NCBI RefSeq assembly: GCF_024809975.1
Contig: NZ_JANUDY010000012.1
Location: 54,804 to 118,803, forward strand
Reading direction: 5' to 3'
Source of the DNA: Comamonas sp. BIGb0152
GTDB lineage: Bacteria > Pseudomonadota > Gammaproteobacteria > Burkholderiales > Burkholderiaceae_C
Length of the DNA stretch: 64,000 bases
In this document: positions 17,786 through 27,585 of the stretch, in pieces
Layout of the letters: every line of letters begins with the position of its first letter
Position numbering within the stretch: position 1 is the stretch's first letter
Notes under the pieces: model-generated
What the model was told of the DNA's origin: nothing
Seen by the model: the letters and a program-made list of their open reading frames with translations, nothing else
Database searches by the model: none
Made by a program: the position numbers and the translations under genes

Positions 17786-18742
17786 TCAGTTCAGCGCCAT
17801 GCTCAGGCGACGGCGGTAGCTGCTGAGCAAGGCCGCCACTTCGTCCTCTTGCTTGCTGGCCTTGCCGGTCAGCGCAATACCACCGGCCGTGGTGCCGGGC
17901 ACGGTCTCGGCGGCCTTGGGTTTGGGCGGGGTCAGCAGCTCCAGGATGGCCACAAACAGCTTGCGGGCAGCCTGGTCGTTCCAAGCCTTATCGCGCATGA
18001 TGATCTCCAGCAGCTCGTCCATGCTGGCGGTCCACTGGCCTTCGGCCATCAGCGCCCGGGCCTTGGCAAAGCGGGTGTCGAAATCGCGCTTGTTGGCCGC
18101 AATCGCGGCATCGAACTGCTCCAGCGGCCAATCGCCCCGGTCGTCCTCATGCACAAAGCGGATCGCCTGGGCCCAGGCCTTGAGCGCCACAAAGCGCAGC
18201 GGCTGCTGGATGCGCTTGAGCGGCTCTTCGAGCAGGGATTCGGCCTCAGTAACGGCTCCGGTCTGAATCAGCAGTCGGGCGTAGTCAAAGCGGGCATCGT
18301 CATTGCTGGGGTCGGCCTCCAAGGCCTCTTTCAGCATCTGCAGCGCCGCTTGCACATCGCCGCTGTCCAGCAGCTGCTGGGCCTCGTCGGCACCGGCCTC
18401 TGCCGCCAGTGCAGCCTCCGAGGGCAGGTGCTTGTCCAGAAACTCGCGCAGCTTGCCTTCGGGCTGGGCGCCCATAAAGCCATCCACCGGCTTGCCGCCG
18501 ATCATCAGCACGCAAGTGGGAATGGAGCGGATGCCAAACATGCCCGCCAGCTGCTGCTCCTGGTCGGAATCGATCTTGACCAGCTTGAAGCGACCGGCAT
18601 AGTCGACTTCGAGCTTATCCAGCAAGGGGCCCAGGGTTTTACAGGGACCGCACCACGGTGCCCAAAAGTCCACCAGCACGGGCACCTGCATGGATGCCTG
18701 GATGACTTCGGCTTCAAAATTCTCAATGGTGACGTCGATCAT
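17786..18742 (-). CDS. cnoX: Thioredoxin-domain co-chaperone CnoX (YbbN)
   Basis: The 318-residue protein has an N-terminal thioredoxin domain with an intact CGPC active site (C31, C34) followed by TPR-like helical repeats (about 120-290). CnoX is a holdase that hands substrates to GroEL and protects them under oxidative or chlorine stress. The CGPC motif suggests real redox activity, unlike E. coli YbbN, which lacks it. It is divergent from the purE operon. Confidence 0.93.
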   Translation of the reverse strand: MIDVTIENFEAEVIQASMQVPVLVDFWAPWCGPCKTLGPLLDKLEVDYAGRFKLVKIDSDQEQQLAGMFGIRSIPTCVLMIGGKPVDGFMGAQPEGKLREFLDKHLPSEAALAAEAGADEAQQLLDSGDVQAALQMLKEALEADPSNDDARFDYARLLIQTGAVTEAESLLEEPLKRIQQPLRFVALKAWAQAIRFVHEDDRGDWPLEQFDAAIAANKRDFDTRFAKARALMAEGQWTASMDELLEIIMRDKAWNDQAARKLFVAILELLTPPKPKAAETVPGTTAGGIALTGKASKQEDEVAALLSSYRRRLSMALN

Positions 18743-18853
18743 GTCGCTAAAAATCCGTGTTGATCAGGCAGCTTCACTGCAAAAAGTAAAATGGCGGGTT
18801 CCACCCTGGCGCGGGGCCGGCATTCTTGCCTTAGACACCCGCCAACCCACACT

Positions 18854-19348
18854 ATGACACCCATCCAAGTTGGCGTGGTCATGGGCTCCAGCAGCGACTG
18901 GGAGACCATGCAGCACGCAGTAGACATTCTCCAGCAATTCGGTATTGCCTTTGAGGCCCAGGTGGTCTCGGCCCACCGCATGCCTGACGACATGTTCCGC
19001 TATGCAGAGAGTGCCGTAGAACGCGGCCTCAAGGCCATCATCGCCGGTGCCGGCGGCGCCGCCCACCTGCCTGGGATGATAGCCGCTAAAACCACGGTGC
19101 CTGTGCTGGGCGTGCCGGTGGCCAGCCGCCATCTGCAGGGCGTTGATTCGCTGCATTCCATTGTGCAAATGCCCAAGGGCGTGCCGGTGGCCACCTTTGC
19201 CATCGGCCAGGCGGGCGCTGCCAATGCCGCCCTGTTTGCCGTGGCCATGCTGGCCAGCGAAGACCCGGCACTGCGTGCCCAGCTCGACGCCTTCCGCGCC
19301 GCGCAGACCGAAGCGGCCCGCAACATGACCTTGCCGGTGAACGCATGA
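18854..19348 (+). CDS. purE: 5-(carboxyamino)imidazole ribonucleotide mutase
   Basis: PurE converts N5-CAIR to CAIR in purine synthesis. The 164-residue protein has the class I signatures: the [12 protein letters not shown] phosphate loop, the SAHRMPDDM catalytic region and the [12 protein letters not shown] motif. ATG 18854 is chosen because the family begins with a short [15 protein letters not shown]. Its stop overlaps the purK start (ATGA), so the two are translationally coupled. Confidence 0.97.
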   Translation: MTPIQVGVVMGSSSDWETMQHAVDILQQFGIAFEAQVVSAHRMPDDMFRYAESAVERGLKAIIAGAGGAAHLPGMIAAKTTVPVLGVPVASRHLQGVDSLHSIVQMPKGVPVATFAIGQAGAANAALFAVAMLASEDPALRAQLDAFRAAQTEAARNMTLPVNA

Positions 19349-20535
19349 GCGCCGGCCACCCTAACGAGCCAGCGAGCGCCCAGCCCATCTTGCCCGGCGC
19401 CACCTTGGGCGTTTTGGGCGGCGGCCAGCTTGGCCGCATGTTTGCCCACGCAGCCCAATCGATGGGTTACTTCACCGCCGTGCTGGACGCGGATGCCACC
19501 AGCCCAGCCGGCCTGGTCAGCCACCACCATGTGCGCAGCGGCTATGAAGACCCCCAAGGCCTGGCCGAACTGGCGCGCCTGTGCGCAGCAGTCACCACCG
19601 AATTCGAGAACGTGCCCGCCGCCGCGCTGAACCAGCTCGCGCAAAGCCTGCCGGTGTCGCCTGCCGGTTCTGCCGTGGCCATCGCCCAGGACCGCGCGGC
19701 TGAAAAAGCCCACTTTGTGAAATGTGGCGTGCCCTGCGCGCCCTATGCCGTCATCGAGACGGCCGAGCAGCTGGCCGCCGTGAACGACGCCCTGCTGCCC
19801 GGTATTTTGAAAACCTCGCGCATGGGCTATGACGGCAAGGGCCAGGTCCGTGTCAAAACCCGTGCGGAACTGGCCGCCGCCTGGGCCGAACTGGGCCAGG
19901 TCGCCTGCGTGCTGGAAAAAATGCTGCCGCTGGCGCATGAGTGCTCGGTCATCGTGGCCCGCAGCCGCCAGGGCACCATCGTGCACCTGCCGGTACAGCG
20001 CAACCTGCACCGCGACGGCATCCTGGCGGTGACCGAGGTCTATGCCGGCAACCTGCCTGCAGCCCAGGCCGAGCAGGCGATTGCCGCAGCCCAGTCAGTG
20101 GCCGAGGGCCTGGACTATGTCGGCGTGCTCTGCGTGGAGTTCTTTGTGCTCGACAGCGGCCAGCTGGTGGTCAACGAGATCGCCCCCCGCCCGCACAACA
20201 GCGGCCACTACAGCCAGAACGCGCTGGATGTGTCGCAGTTCGAACTGCAGGTGCGCTGCATGGCCAACCTGCCCTTGGTGCAGCCGCGCCAGCACAGCGC
20301 TGCCATCATGCTCAACCTGCTGGGCGATCTGTGGTTCACCAACAGCGCCAGCGCGCAGACGCCGGCCTGGGACCAGATCCTGGCGCTGCCCGGCTGCCAC
20401 CTGCATCTGTACGGCAAGGTCGATGCCAAGCGCGGCCGCAAGATGGGCCACCTGAACATCACCGCCGCCACGCCTGAGCAGGTGCGCGCAACCGCCCTGC
20501 AGGCGGCCGCCATCCTGGGCATTGCCCCGTTCTAA
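19345..20535 (+). CDS. purK: 5-(carboxyamino)imidazole ribonucleotide synthase
   Basis: PurK uses ATP and bicarbonate to make N5-CAIR from AIR, the substrate of PurE. The 396 residues include the ATP-grasp fold with [16 protein letters not shown] at the N terminus, the [12 protein letters not shown] loop and the [13 protein letters not shown] metal site. Its four-base overlap with purE fits the usual purEK operon. The tsaC-type gene follows 11 bases later and is probably in the same mRNA. Confidence 0.97.
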   Translation: MSAGHPNEPASAQPILPGATLGVLGGGQLGRMFAHAAQSMGYFTAVLDADATSPAGLVSHHHVRSGYEDPQGLAELARLCAAVTTEFENVPAAALNQLAQSLPVSPAGSAVAIAQDRAAEKAHFVKCGVPCAPYAVIETAEQLAAVNDALLPGILKTSRMGYDGKGQVRVKTRAELAAAWAELGQVACVLEKMLPLAHECSVIVARSRQGTIVHLPVQRNLHRDGILAVTEVYAGNLPAAQAEQAIAAAQSVAEGLDYVGVLCVEFFVLDSGQLVVNEIAPRPHNSGHYSQNALDVSQFELQVRCMANLPLVQPRQHSAAIMLNLLGDLWFTNSASAQTPAWDQILALPGCHLHLYGKVDAKRGRKMGHLNITAATPEQVRATALQAAAILGIAPF

Positions 20536-20546
20536 GAGGATCGCCC

Positions 20547-21545
20547 GTGATACTGGATGGAAAGCTCGACACCTCGGTGCGCGCTGCGGCGCTGGCGCTG
20601 CAGGCGGGGCGGTTGGTCGGCCTGCCGACCGAGACGGTCTACGGCCTGGCCGCTGACAGCGACAACGATGCCGCCGTGGCGCAGATCTTCAGCGCCAAGG
20701 GCCGGCCCGCCGACCACCCGCTGATCGTGCATGTGGCCGATGCCGCCGGCGCGCAGCGCTATGCCAAGGCGGTGCCGGTGTTTGCCCAGCAGCTGATCGA
20801 TGCTTTCTGGCCCGGGCCGCTCACCCTGATCCTGCCGCGCCGGCCCGGTGCGGCCGATGCCTCCACCGCAGGCCAGGACAGCGTAGGCCTGCGCTGCCCC
20901 TCGCACCCGGTGGCGCAAGCGGTGCTGCGGGCCTGCCAGCAGCTCAGCCCGCCGGTCTGGGGTGTCTCAGCGCCCAGCGCCAACAAGTTTGGGCGCGTCA
21001 GCCCCACTACGGCCGCGCATGTGGCCGCCGAGCTGGGCGATGACTTGCTGGTGCTCGATGGCGGCGCCTGCGATATCGGCATTGAATCAACCATTGTCGA
21101 TTGCACGCGCGGCCTGCCCGTGCTGCTGCGCCCCGGCGCCATCACGCGCGACGATATCCAACGCGCCTGCGGCACCCGCCCCTTGTCGATGCAAGAGCTG
21201 ACGGCAGACACGCCGCGCGCCTCGGGCACCTTGCTGGCGCACTATGCGCCCAGCGCCAAGCTGCGGCTGATGGATGCCAAGCAGCTGCAATCGGCGCTGG
21301 ATGTGCTGGGCGCCGATGCGCGGCACATCGCCGTTTACCACCGCAGTCCGCTGCGCAGCAGCAGCACGCAGCTGCGCCTGCAGCGCATGCCCGATGCCCC
21401 GCTGGCCACCGCCCACGAGCTGTTTGGCCTGCTGCGCGATTTTGACGACTGGGGCGCCAAACTTATCTGGATCGAAACCCCGCCGGACAGCGCCGATTGG
21501 GAAGGCGTCAGTGACCGCTTGCAGCGCGCGGCGGCTGCGGGCTGA
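20547..21545 (+). CDS. tsaC: L-threonylcarbamoyladenylate synthase, Sua5 type
   Basis: This enzyme makes threonylcarbamoyl-AMP, the donor for the tRNA modification t6A. The 332-residue protein has an N-terminal YrdC domain (LPTETVYGLAADSDN, then SAPSANKFGRVSPTTA) and a C-terminal Sua5 domain joined by a linker (about residue 210 onward), so it is the long Sua5 type and not short TsaC. It starts with GTG at 20547 behind AGAGGA. Its partner TsaB is encoded at 45774 in this window. Confidence 0.94.
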   Translation: MILDGKLDTSVRAAALALQAGRLVGLPTETVYGLAADSDNDAAVAQIFSAKGRPADHPLIVHVADAAGAQRYAKAVPVFAQQLIDAFWPGPLTLILPRRPGAADASTAGQDSVGLRCPSHPVAQAVLRACQQLSPPVWGVSAPSANKFGRVSPTTAAHVAAELGDDLLVLDGGACDIGIESTIVDCTRGLPVLLRPGAITRDDIQRACGTRPLSMQELTADTPRASGTLLAHYAPSAKLRLMDAKQLQSALDVLGADARHIAVYHRSPLRSSSTQLRLQRMPDAPLATAHELFGLLRDFDDWGAKLIWIETPPDSADWEGVSDRLQRAAAAG

Positions 21546-21642
21546 CAGGCCCGGTTCCGCTTCGTTTACCACTCTTTACCTCATCGCTGTGGTGGCCAAG
21601 GTCAGCCTCGCTACACTACGCACTACTTATTGGAGAACTCTC

Positions 21643-22635
21643 ATGGCAGCAAACTGGATGCGCCGTACCATGTTGACCGCCGTGGCTGCTGCCTCGGTGG
21701 CCATTTTGGCGGCCTGCGGATCGAGCTCAACCGCAAACTCAATTCGCCCCGATAGCATCATCACCTTTGGTGATGCAATGACCGACCTGGGCCAAAACGC
21801 CAATGGCCGCCCCTACTCGGTCAGCAACGGCAGCTACAACAACTGGACGCGCGAAATCGCCTACCGCTATGACCTGACGATCAAAGCGGCCAAGGAAGGC
21901 GGCACCGCCTATGCCTATGGCAATGCCCGCGTGTCCCAGGCCGATGCCACCGGCACGACCAATGCCCCCTCCATCACCGCCCAGATTGACAGCTACCTGG
22001 CTGCCAACCCCAGCTTCACCAGCAACCAGTTTGTGCTGATGAGCGGCGGCATGAGCGATGTCATCGCTGGCTACAACGAATTCGCCGCCGGCACCAAGAC
22101 CCGCGACCAGTACCTGGCCGACATGACCACCGCTGGCCAGCAACTCGCTGCCCAGGTGCGCCGCCTCAACACGGCAGGCGCGCCCCGCATTCTGTCCGTA
22201 GGCACCCCCAACCTGGGCCGTACCCTGTGGGCCATCAGCCTGGACAAGGCGCAACCCAGCGCAGATCCCAAGCCCTCCAGCACCCTGGAAGCCGCCACCA
22301 CGGCCTTCAACAATGGCCTGCTGAACGCCTTGTACGGCCTGTCGGGCACGGAAGTGCTGTACGCCGACGTGCAGTACTACTTCAACTCCATGACCGGCAA
22401 CCCTGGCAGCTACAGCTTCACCAACTACACCGATCCGGCCTGCACCACCGCAGACGCGACCAATGGCCTGAACATCGGCGCCAACCAGATCAACTCCTCG
22501 CTGTGCACCGCCGACACCCTGGTCGATGCCTCCAAGGTGGACCAGTACCTGTTCTCGGACTTGGTGAACTACACGCCCCAAGCGCACCGCCGCTTTGGCG
22601 ACTGGGTCTATGACCGCATGAAGGCGAATTGGTAA
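21643..22635 (+). CDS. GDSL/SGNH-fold lipoprotein lacking catalytic residues
   Basis: A 330-residue lipoprotein: signal peptide with lipobox ILAAC (Cys25), then an SGNH-hydrolase fold. The block I motif reads FGDAMTDLG, with Ala45 in place of the nucleophilic Ser. The block III position reads GGMSD, with Ser138 in place of the oxyanion Asn. The block V DxxH reads D306-L-V-N309, with Asn in place of the catalytic His. Three of the key residues are thus lost, so the ester hydrolase activity of the family is not expected. It follows tsaC by 97 bases and ends at a strong terminator. It may bind lipids or glycans at the outer membrane. Confidence 0.85.
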   Translation: MAANWMRRTMLTAVAAASVAILAACGSSSTANSIRPDSIITFGDAMTDLGQNANGRPYSVSNGSYNNWTREIAYRYDLTIKAAKEGGTAYAYGNARVSQADATGTTNAPSITAQIDSYLAANPSFTSNQFVLMSGGMSDVIAGYNEFAAGTKTRDQYLADMTTAGQQLAAQVRRLNTAGAPRILSVGTPNLGRTLWAISLDKAQPSADPKPSSTLEAATTAFNNGLLNALYGLSGTEVLYADVQYYFNSMTGNPGSYSFTNYTDPACTTADATNGLNIGANQINSSLCTADTLVDASKVDQYLFSDLVNYTPQAHRRFGDWVYDRMKANW

Positions 22636-22664
22636 GCCATCGCCCGTTTAGCGAGCTACACAGC

Positions 22665-22694
22665 AAAAATGGACACCGAGGTGTCCATTTTTTT
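22665..22694. terminator. Bidirectional Rho-independent terminator
   Basis: AAAAATGGACAC (22665-22676) pairs with GTGTCCATTTTT around a four-base loop and ends in a run of seven T residues on the plus strand, with A residues on the other side. It separates the GDSL-like gene from the convergent pirin gene and can serve both. Confidence 0.92.
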
Positions 22695-22737
22695 ATGAGC
22701 TACTGAGAGCTCGAGTCGCGCATCTCAGACCCGCCGA

Positions 22738-23601
22738 TCAGGCTTGCATGCTGCCAAACTTGCCACTGTTGAAGTCATTGACCGCCTGCACAATTTCCTG
22801 CTGGCTGTTCATGACAAAGGGGCCATAACCCACGATGGGCTCGTCAATCGGCTCGCCACTCATCAGCAGCAAGGCCACATCGCCATTGGCCTCCAGCGTG
22901 AGGCGGCGCCCTTCTTGTGCCATCACCACCAGCTGCGCCTCGCGGGCCACATCCTTGCCGTTGACCAGCACGGCGCCCTGCACCATCGCCAGCGCCGTGC
23001 TCCAGCCCTCGGGCAAATCCAGCTCCAGCGTCTCACCCGCAACCAGCCGCACATCCCAGACATGCATGGGCGTGAAGGTCTTGGCGGGGCCTTGCTGGCC
23101 CTGGTAGTCACCCGCAATCACACGCACCTGGCCGCCACCGGGCAAGGCCACCGCAGGGATCTGCGCCTGGCTGATGGCCTGGTAGCCAGCGGCTGCGCCC
23201 TTGTCCTTGGCGGGCAGGTTGACCCACAGCTGCAACATGCGCAGCTTGCCGCCTTGGGCCGTAAACGCAGGCGAGTGGAACTCCTCATGCAAGATACCGG
23301 CGCCCGCCGTCATCCATTGCACATCGCCGGGGCCAATCTCTCCCCCCTGGCCGGTGGAGTCACGGTGCGCCACTTCGCCGTCATAGACGATGGTCACCGT
23401 CTCAAAGCCCCGGTGGGGATGCTGGCCCACACCGCGTGGCGTGCTGGCTGGGGTAAATTCGGCCGGGCCGGCAAAGTCCAGCAACAAAAAGGGGCTCAGG
23501 ACCTGGCCGTGGCTTTGGTAAGAAAACAGCGAACGCACGGGAAAGCCGTCGCCAACCCAGTGCTGGCGGGGTGCGTCTTGGACATGCAGAACGTTTTTCA
23601 T
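22738..23601 (-). CDS. Pirin-family protein
   Basis: The 287-residue bicupin has the pirin signatures HPHRGFETVTIVYDGEVAHRDS and VQWMTAGAGILHEEFHS, which hold the metal-binding His and Glu of the N-terminal cupin. Bacterial pirins are quercetin 2,3-dioxygenase-like or act on pyruvate dehydrogenase and stress responses; the role here is not known. ATG 23601 is supported by AGGAAAT just upstream. The LysR gene is divergent 143 bases away and is its likely regulator. Confidence 0.93.
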   Translation of the reverse strand: MKNVLHVQDAPRQHWVGDGFPVRSLFSYQSHGQVLSPFLLLDFAGPAEFTPASTPRGVGQHPHRGFETVTIVYDGEVAHRDSTGQGGEIGPGDVQWMTAGAGILHEEFHSPAFTAQGGKLRMLQLWVNLPAKDKGAAAGYQAISQAQIPAVALPGGGQVRVIAGDYQGQQGPAKTFTPMHVWDVRLVAGETLELDLPEGWSTALAMVQGAVLVNGKDVAREAQLVVMAQEGRRLTLEANGDVALLLMSGEPIDEPIVGYGPFVMNSQQEIVQAVNDFNSGKFGSMQA

Positions 23602-23744
23602 CGGGATTTCCTGTCTGGCCTCCAATCTCGGTGTCGGAGGCTGTATTGATGATTGTGGTGCTGAAACACTGAAAGCGGTAGACGGCATAATCTGCCTTGA
23701 TAGTTCTATTTCCTGAACGATAGCCCTGCCTCTCCAAGCCAGCC

Positions 23745-24656
23745 ATGCAGCATTTCGATCTGAATGATTTGTTCTACTTTGTTCAAGTAGTGGACCACGG
23801 CGGCTTTGCGCCTGCCGGGCGCGCGCTGGGCATGCCCAAGTCCAAGCTCAGCCGGCGCATTGCCTTGCTGGAAGAGCGGCTGGGCGTGCGCCTCTTGCTG
23901 CGCTCAACCCGCAAATTCGCCGTCACCGAGCTGGGCCAGACCTACTACCAGCACTGCAAGGCCATGCTGGTCGAGGCCGAGGCCGCGCAACTGAGCATTG
24001 AGGCGGTGCAGTCACAGCCCCGGGGCGTTGTGCGGCTGAGCTGCCCCATCACCTTGCTCCATGAGCTGGTCGAGCGCATGTTGACCGACTTCATGGTCAT
24101 GTACCCCGAAGTCACCATGCAGCTCGATGCCACCAACCGCGCCGTCGATGTGATTGGCGAAGGCTTTGACCTGGCGATCCGCGTGCGCACGATGCCGCTG
24201 CAAGACAGCGATCTGTCGGTACGCATGCTCTCGGTCCATGCCCAGCACCTGGTGGCCAGCCCCATCCTGACCTCCCGCCAGGGCATAGTGCGCAGCCCCG
24301 CCGATCTGTCGCACTGGCCCAGCCTCTGGCTGGGCTCGCCCGAGCAGCAGTTTGTCTGGAAGCTGGAACACGACAGCCTGCCCAACATCCAGGTGCCCCA
24401 CGAGCCACGCCTGATCACCACCGACATGGTGGCGCTGCGCAGCGCGGCCATGGCCGGCCTGGGTGTGGTGCAGTTGCCGATGATCATGGTGCACGAGCAG
24501 CTGGAAAAAGGCACCTTGGTCAAGGTACTGCCCGAATGGGGCCCGCGCCAAGAGGCCGTGCATGCAGTATTTGCATCACGCCGGGGCATGCTGCCGGCAG
24601 TGCGGGCGCTGATTGACCATCTGGCAGCCGCCTTTGCGAAAGTGCCCGGCTGCTGA
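23745..24656 (+). CDS. LysR-family transcriptional regulator
   Basis: The 303-residue protein has the N-terminal LysR helix-turn-helix (residues 4-62, with FAPAGRALGMPKSKLSRRIALLEERLGVRLLLRSTR) and an effector-binding domain. It resembles the group of LysR proteins that control pirins and NADPH-dependent oxidoreductases (PVTMQLDATNRAVDVIGEGFDLAIR-type second half). It lies upstream of the organosulfur array but is convergent to it, so control of pirin is more likely than control of sulfur genes. Confidence 0.93.
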   Translation: MQHFDLNDLFYFVQVVDHGGFAPAGRALGMPKSKLSRRIALLEERLGVRLLLRSTRKFAVTELGQTYYQHCKAMLVEAEAAQLSIEAVQSQPRGVVRLSCPITLLHELVERMLTDFMVMYPEVTMQLDATNRAVDVIGEGFDLAIRVRTMPLQDSDLSVRMLSVHAQHLVASPILTSRQGIVRSPADLSHWPSLWLGSPEQQFVWKLEHDSLPNIQVPHEPRLITTDMVALRSAAMAGLGVVQLPMIMVHEQLEKGTLVKVLPEWGPRQEAVHAVFASRRGMLPAVRALIDHLAAAFAKVPGC

Positions 24657-24671
24657 GGCGGCCGGGCACTT
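24640..24671. terminator. Hairpin between LysR gene and amidohydrolase gene
   Basis: AAGTGCCCGGC (24640-24650) pairs perfectly with GCCGGGCACTT (24661-24671) across a 10-base loop that includes the LysR stop codon. It is placed between convergent genes. There is no T-tract, so termination may depend on other features. Confidence 0.55.
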
Positions 24672-24706
24672 GGGTTGCGGTCAGAGGGGGGCGGAACAGG
24701 CGCGGG

Positions 24707-25558
24707 TTACAGCCCCAAGATCCGCGCTGCATTGCCATGCAGCAGCTTGGGCAGTACGGCCTCGTCAAAGCCGAGTGCCAAGAAGTCCTCAATGCTCTGG
24801 CCAATGGGGCGGAAGGGGTAGGACGAGCCAAACAGCAGCTGGTCGCCCAGGAACTGGTTGGCGGCCTGCACATAGGCCTGGTTGCCGGGCTGGAACACAT
24901 ACATGTCTGGCACCAGGTAGACATTGGCGTAGCGGAAGGCCAGGCCAATGGCCTCTTGCACGCGCGGCCAGTAGCCGTGGTAGACCACCAGCGGCAGATC
25001 AGGGAAGGCCTGGGCGACCTTGGCCAGGCGCGCCGGGTCGTTAAAGCTCGGGTCCGGCGTGGTCGGGCCGCTCATCAGGAACACCGGCACACCCAGCTCC
25101 CGCGCGCGCTCGTAAATGGGCCAGTACACGGGGTCATCAGGGTGGCGGGCGGGGTCGCCAAAGCCGGGCTCCAGGTCGATGCCGCGCAGGCCCAGTACCT
25201 TCACCGCACGCTCGATCTCATCGAGCGCTGCCTGCTCGCCCTGCAGCACCGGGTCGACCCCGGCAATGCCCAGCAACTCGCGGTGGCCCTGCACGATCTG
25301 GTGGATGGTGTCATTGGGCAGGTGCTGCGAGGGCGTATGCCGCCCCACGACGACCGCCTGGCTCAGGCCGGCATCGCGCACCGCCTTTAAAAAGCCGTCT
25401 TGGGTCAGCGATTCTTCAAAGTGCGTATCGCTGCCCCTCGTACCCACGCGCCGGTTCAACCAGCGGGCGGTGTCATGCTCGGGCGAGCCTGGGGTTGCGC
25501 CAAAAAAGTTGTGCAAAAACGCTGGCCGGCAGCGCATATCGATCACGGGCAGGCTCAT
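24707..25558 (-). CDS. Amidohydrolase family protein
   Basis: This 283-residue TIM-barrel protein belongs to the amidohydrolase_2 (ACMSD-like) group: [15 protein letters not shown] at the N terminus, a central VPVFLMSG strand, VVYHGYW and a terminal [20 protein letters not shown] with [10 protein letters not shown]. The usual HxH and late Asp metal ligands are not all obvious; the first motif reads DMRCR, so metal binding may be altered. Its start overlaps the SsuD-like gene by four bases, tying it to organosulfur metabolism. It is the last gene of the 15-gene array; the substrate is unknown. Confidence 0.8.
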   Translation of the reverse strand: MSLPVIDMRCRPAFLHNFFGATPGSPEHDTARWLNRRVGTRGSDTHFEESLTQDGFLKAVRDAGLSQAVVVGRHTPSQHLPNDTIHQIVQGHRELLGIAGVDPVLQGEQAALDEIERAVKVLGLRGIDLEPGFGDPARHPDDPVYWPIYERARELGVPVFLMSGPTTPDPSFNDPARLAKVAQAFPDLPLVVYHGYWPRVQEAIGLAFRYANVYLVPDMYVFQPGNQAYVQAANQFLGDQLLFGSSYPFRPIGQSIEDFLALGFDEAVLPKLLHGNAARILGL

Positions 25559-26706
25559 GAAGCCGATTCCTTCCAGGGTTGAACACTACGAACATCAAAC
25601 GCGCCGCCGGTCTGCGAGCGCGCGGTAGTCAAGCGCTTCTTGCCCAGCAGCGGGAACACCAATTCAGCAAAGCGGATCGACTCCTCCAGGTGCGGGTAGC
25701 CGGACAGCACAAAGGTATCGGCACCAATGTCCATGTACTCGCGCAAGCGCTCGGCCACCGTCGCCGCATCGCCCACCAGCGCGGTGCCGGCACCGCCGCG
25801 CACCAGGCCCACGCCAGCCCAGAGGTTGGGGGCCACCTCCAGCTTTTGGCGGTTGCCGCCATGCAGCGCCGCCATGCGCGCCTGGCCGACCGAGTCCATG
25901 CGCGCCTGGTTCTGCTGCGCCTTGGCAATGTCTTCGTCGGTCAGCTTGCTGATCAGGCGCTCGGCATCGGCCCAGGCCTCTTCGTTGGTCTCGCGCACGA
26001 TCACATGCAGGCGCACGCCCAGGCGCAGCTGGCGGCCAGCGGCTGCGGCCCGCGCCCGGATATCGGCAAACTTGCGCGCCACCGCCTGGGGCGGCTCGCC
26101 CCAGGTCAGGTAGGCATCGACATGCTTGGCCGCCAGGTCATGCGCGGCATCCGAGGAGCCGCCAAAGTACAAAGGCGGATACGGCTTTTGCAGCGACTCG
26201 AAAAAATTCTTACCCTGTTTGACCTTGAAGTACTTGCCCTCGAAATCCACCGTCTCGCCGGACAGCAGACGCCGCCAAATGGTCAGAAACTCATCGGCAT
26301 AGGCATAGCGCTCGTCGTGGGCCAAAAACACGCCGTCCGCTTCCAGCTCGGTGGCATCGCCCCCTGGCACCACATTGAGCAGCAGGCGCCCGGCGAGCGC
26401 CTGGTCCAAGGTGGCGGCCTGGCGCGCGCTGGGCACCGGCATGCCCAGCGAGGTGCGCAGCGCCACCAACAGCTTGATGCGGTGGGTGACAGGCGCCAGG
26501 CTGGATGCCACCACCCAGGGATCGAGGCAAGAGCTGCCGGTCGGGATCAGCAGGCCGTCATAGCCCAGGTTCTCGCTGGTGGTGGCAATGCTGCGCAGGT
26601 ACTCGGGCGTGGGCTGTCGGCCAAAATCCGAGGCGCCCAGATAGCGGGTATCTCCGGAGGTGGGCAGGAACCAGAACAGCTCGGGCGTGGAGGAGGTAGA
26701 GGCCAT
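25555..26706 (-). CDS. ssuD: SsuD-like FMNH2-dependent alkanesulfonate monooxygenase
   Basis: SsuD enzymes cleave C-S bonds of alkanesulfonates with FMNH2 and oxygen, releasing sulfite and an aldehyde. The 383-residue protein has the LLM fold ([15 protein letters not shown], then the conserved [14 protein letters not shown] with the Cys seen in E. coli Ssu[18 protein letters not shown], and [22 protein letters not shown]). ATG 26706 is used; no good ribosome-binding site is visible there. It is preceded by an FMN reductase gene on the same strand, the usual two-component pair, and overlaps the following amidohydrolase gene by four bases. Confidence 0.9.
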   Translation of the reverse strand: MASTSSTPELFWFLPTSGDTRYLGASDFGRQPTPEYLRSIATTSENLGYDGLLIPTGSSCLDPWVVASSLAPVTHRIKLLVALRTSLGMPVPSARQAATLDQALAGRLLLNVVPGGDATELEADGVFLAHDERYAYADEFLTIWRRLLSGETVDFEGKYFKVKQGKNFFESLQKPYPPLYFGGSSDAAHDLAAKHVDAYLTWGEPPQAVARKFADIRARAAAAGRQLRLGVRLHVIVRETNEEAWADAERLISKLTDEDIAKAQQNQARMDSVGQARMAALHGGNRQKLEVAPNLWAGVGLVRGGAGTALVGDAATVAERLREYMDIGADTFVLSGYPHLEESIRFAELVFPLLGKKRLTTARSQTGGAFDVRSVQPWKESAS

Positions 26707-26843
26707 GGCTGAGGGGGAGAGGTGCTGCAATGCAAAGGCGTGCAGCGAACGCCGCAGGGCGGGCCCGGCCGCTTGCAGGCCTGGCCAACCCCAAGGGCAG
26801 GTCACACAAGGGGCAGCACGGACCGCAGGCCCGCGCTGCGCGC

Positions 26844-27467
26844 TCAGGCGGCCTGGCGCTCCAGCGCGTGCAAGGCTGGTTGGCTGCTGCGCTGGTTGTG
26901 CGGCAAGCCCTGCAGCACCGGCACCGCCAGTTGCACGGCCAAGGCGATGTGCTTGTGCAGCGCCTCGCTCACCACCACGCCGCCCTGGATGTCTTCTGGC
27001 GTCGCATAGACGCCGATGGGCAAGGTCAAGGCCGAGAAAAAGCCGAACAGCGGGCGCAGCTGGTGGTCCAGCACCAGCGAGTGGCGCGGGCTGCCGCCGG
27101 TGGCGGCCAGCAGCACGGGCGTACCCTGCAGCGCATGCTGGTCCACCAGGTCAAACAGATGCTTGAGCAGGCCCGGCAGGCTGCCGCGGTACACGGGAGA
27201 GCCGACGATCAAAAAGTCCGCGCCCTCAATCGCCTCCAGCGCATCACGGGCGGGGGCGGGCAGCGCATCCTTGTACAGCACCGGGCCGATGTCGGCCACC
27301 AGATCGACCAGGTCGATATGGCGCACATCCAGGCGCAGCGGCTCGGCCGACTGGCCCAGGGCCTGGCCCAGTTGCAGGTGCAGGCTGTCGAGCAGGCTGC
27401 GGGTGCGCGAAGGCTTGCCCAGGCTGCCGTTGACGATGACGGTTTTCAAAACGCGGCTCATGTTCAT
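26844..27467 (-). CDS. msuE: NADPH-dependent FMN reductase, MsuE/SsuE type
   Basis: It supplies FMNH2 to flavin monooxygenases. The 207-residue flavodoxin-fold protein has the [10 protein letters not shown] phosphate-binding loop, [18 protein letters not shown] and the [22 protein letters not shown] block that is typical of the MsuE/SsuE group. As the only reductase in the array, it could serve all five oxygenases encoded nearby. Start 27467 and a second ATG two codons later are both possible. Confidence 0.88.
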   Translation of the reverse strand: MNMSRVLKTVIVNGSLGKPSRTRSLLDSLHLQLGQALGQSAEPLRLDVRHIDLVDLVADIGPVLYKDALPAPARDALEAIEGADFLIVGSPVYRGSLPGLLKHLFDLVDQHALQGTPVLLAATGGSPRHSLVLDHQLRPLFGFFSALTLPIGVYATPEDIQGGVVVSEALHKHIALAVQLAVPVLQGLPHNQRSSQPALHALERQAA

Positions 27468-27585
27468 TCCAATCGTTCACACGCCAGGGGCCAGGGCCCG
27501 GCCTATCCGGGTCGCTGCCTCCAGCGTCAAGACAACCATTACACCCACTGCGCTGCCGCAGGCCAAGGAATGAAATCTCATGTCC

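Noticed and set aside
23745..24656. LysR gene as a CysB-like regulator of the sulfur array
   Set aside because: It is convergent to the array and divergent from pirin, and its sequence resembles pirin-linked LysR proteins, not CysB.
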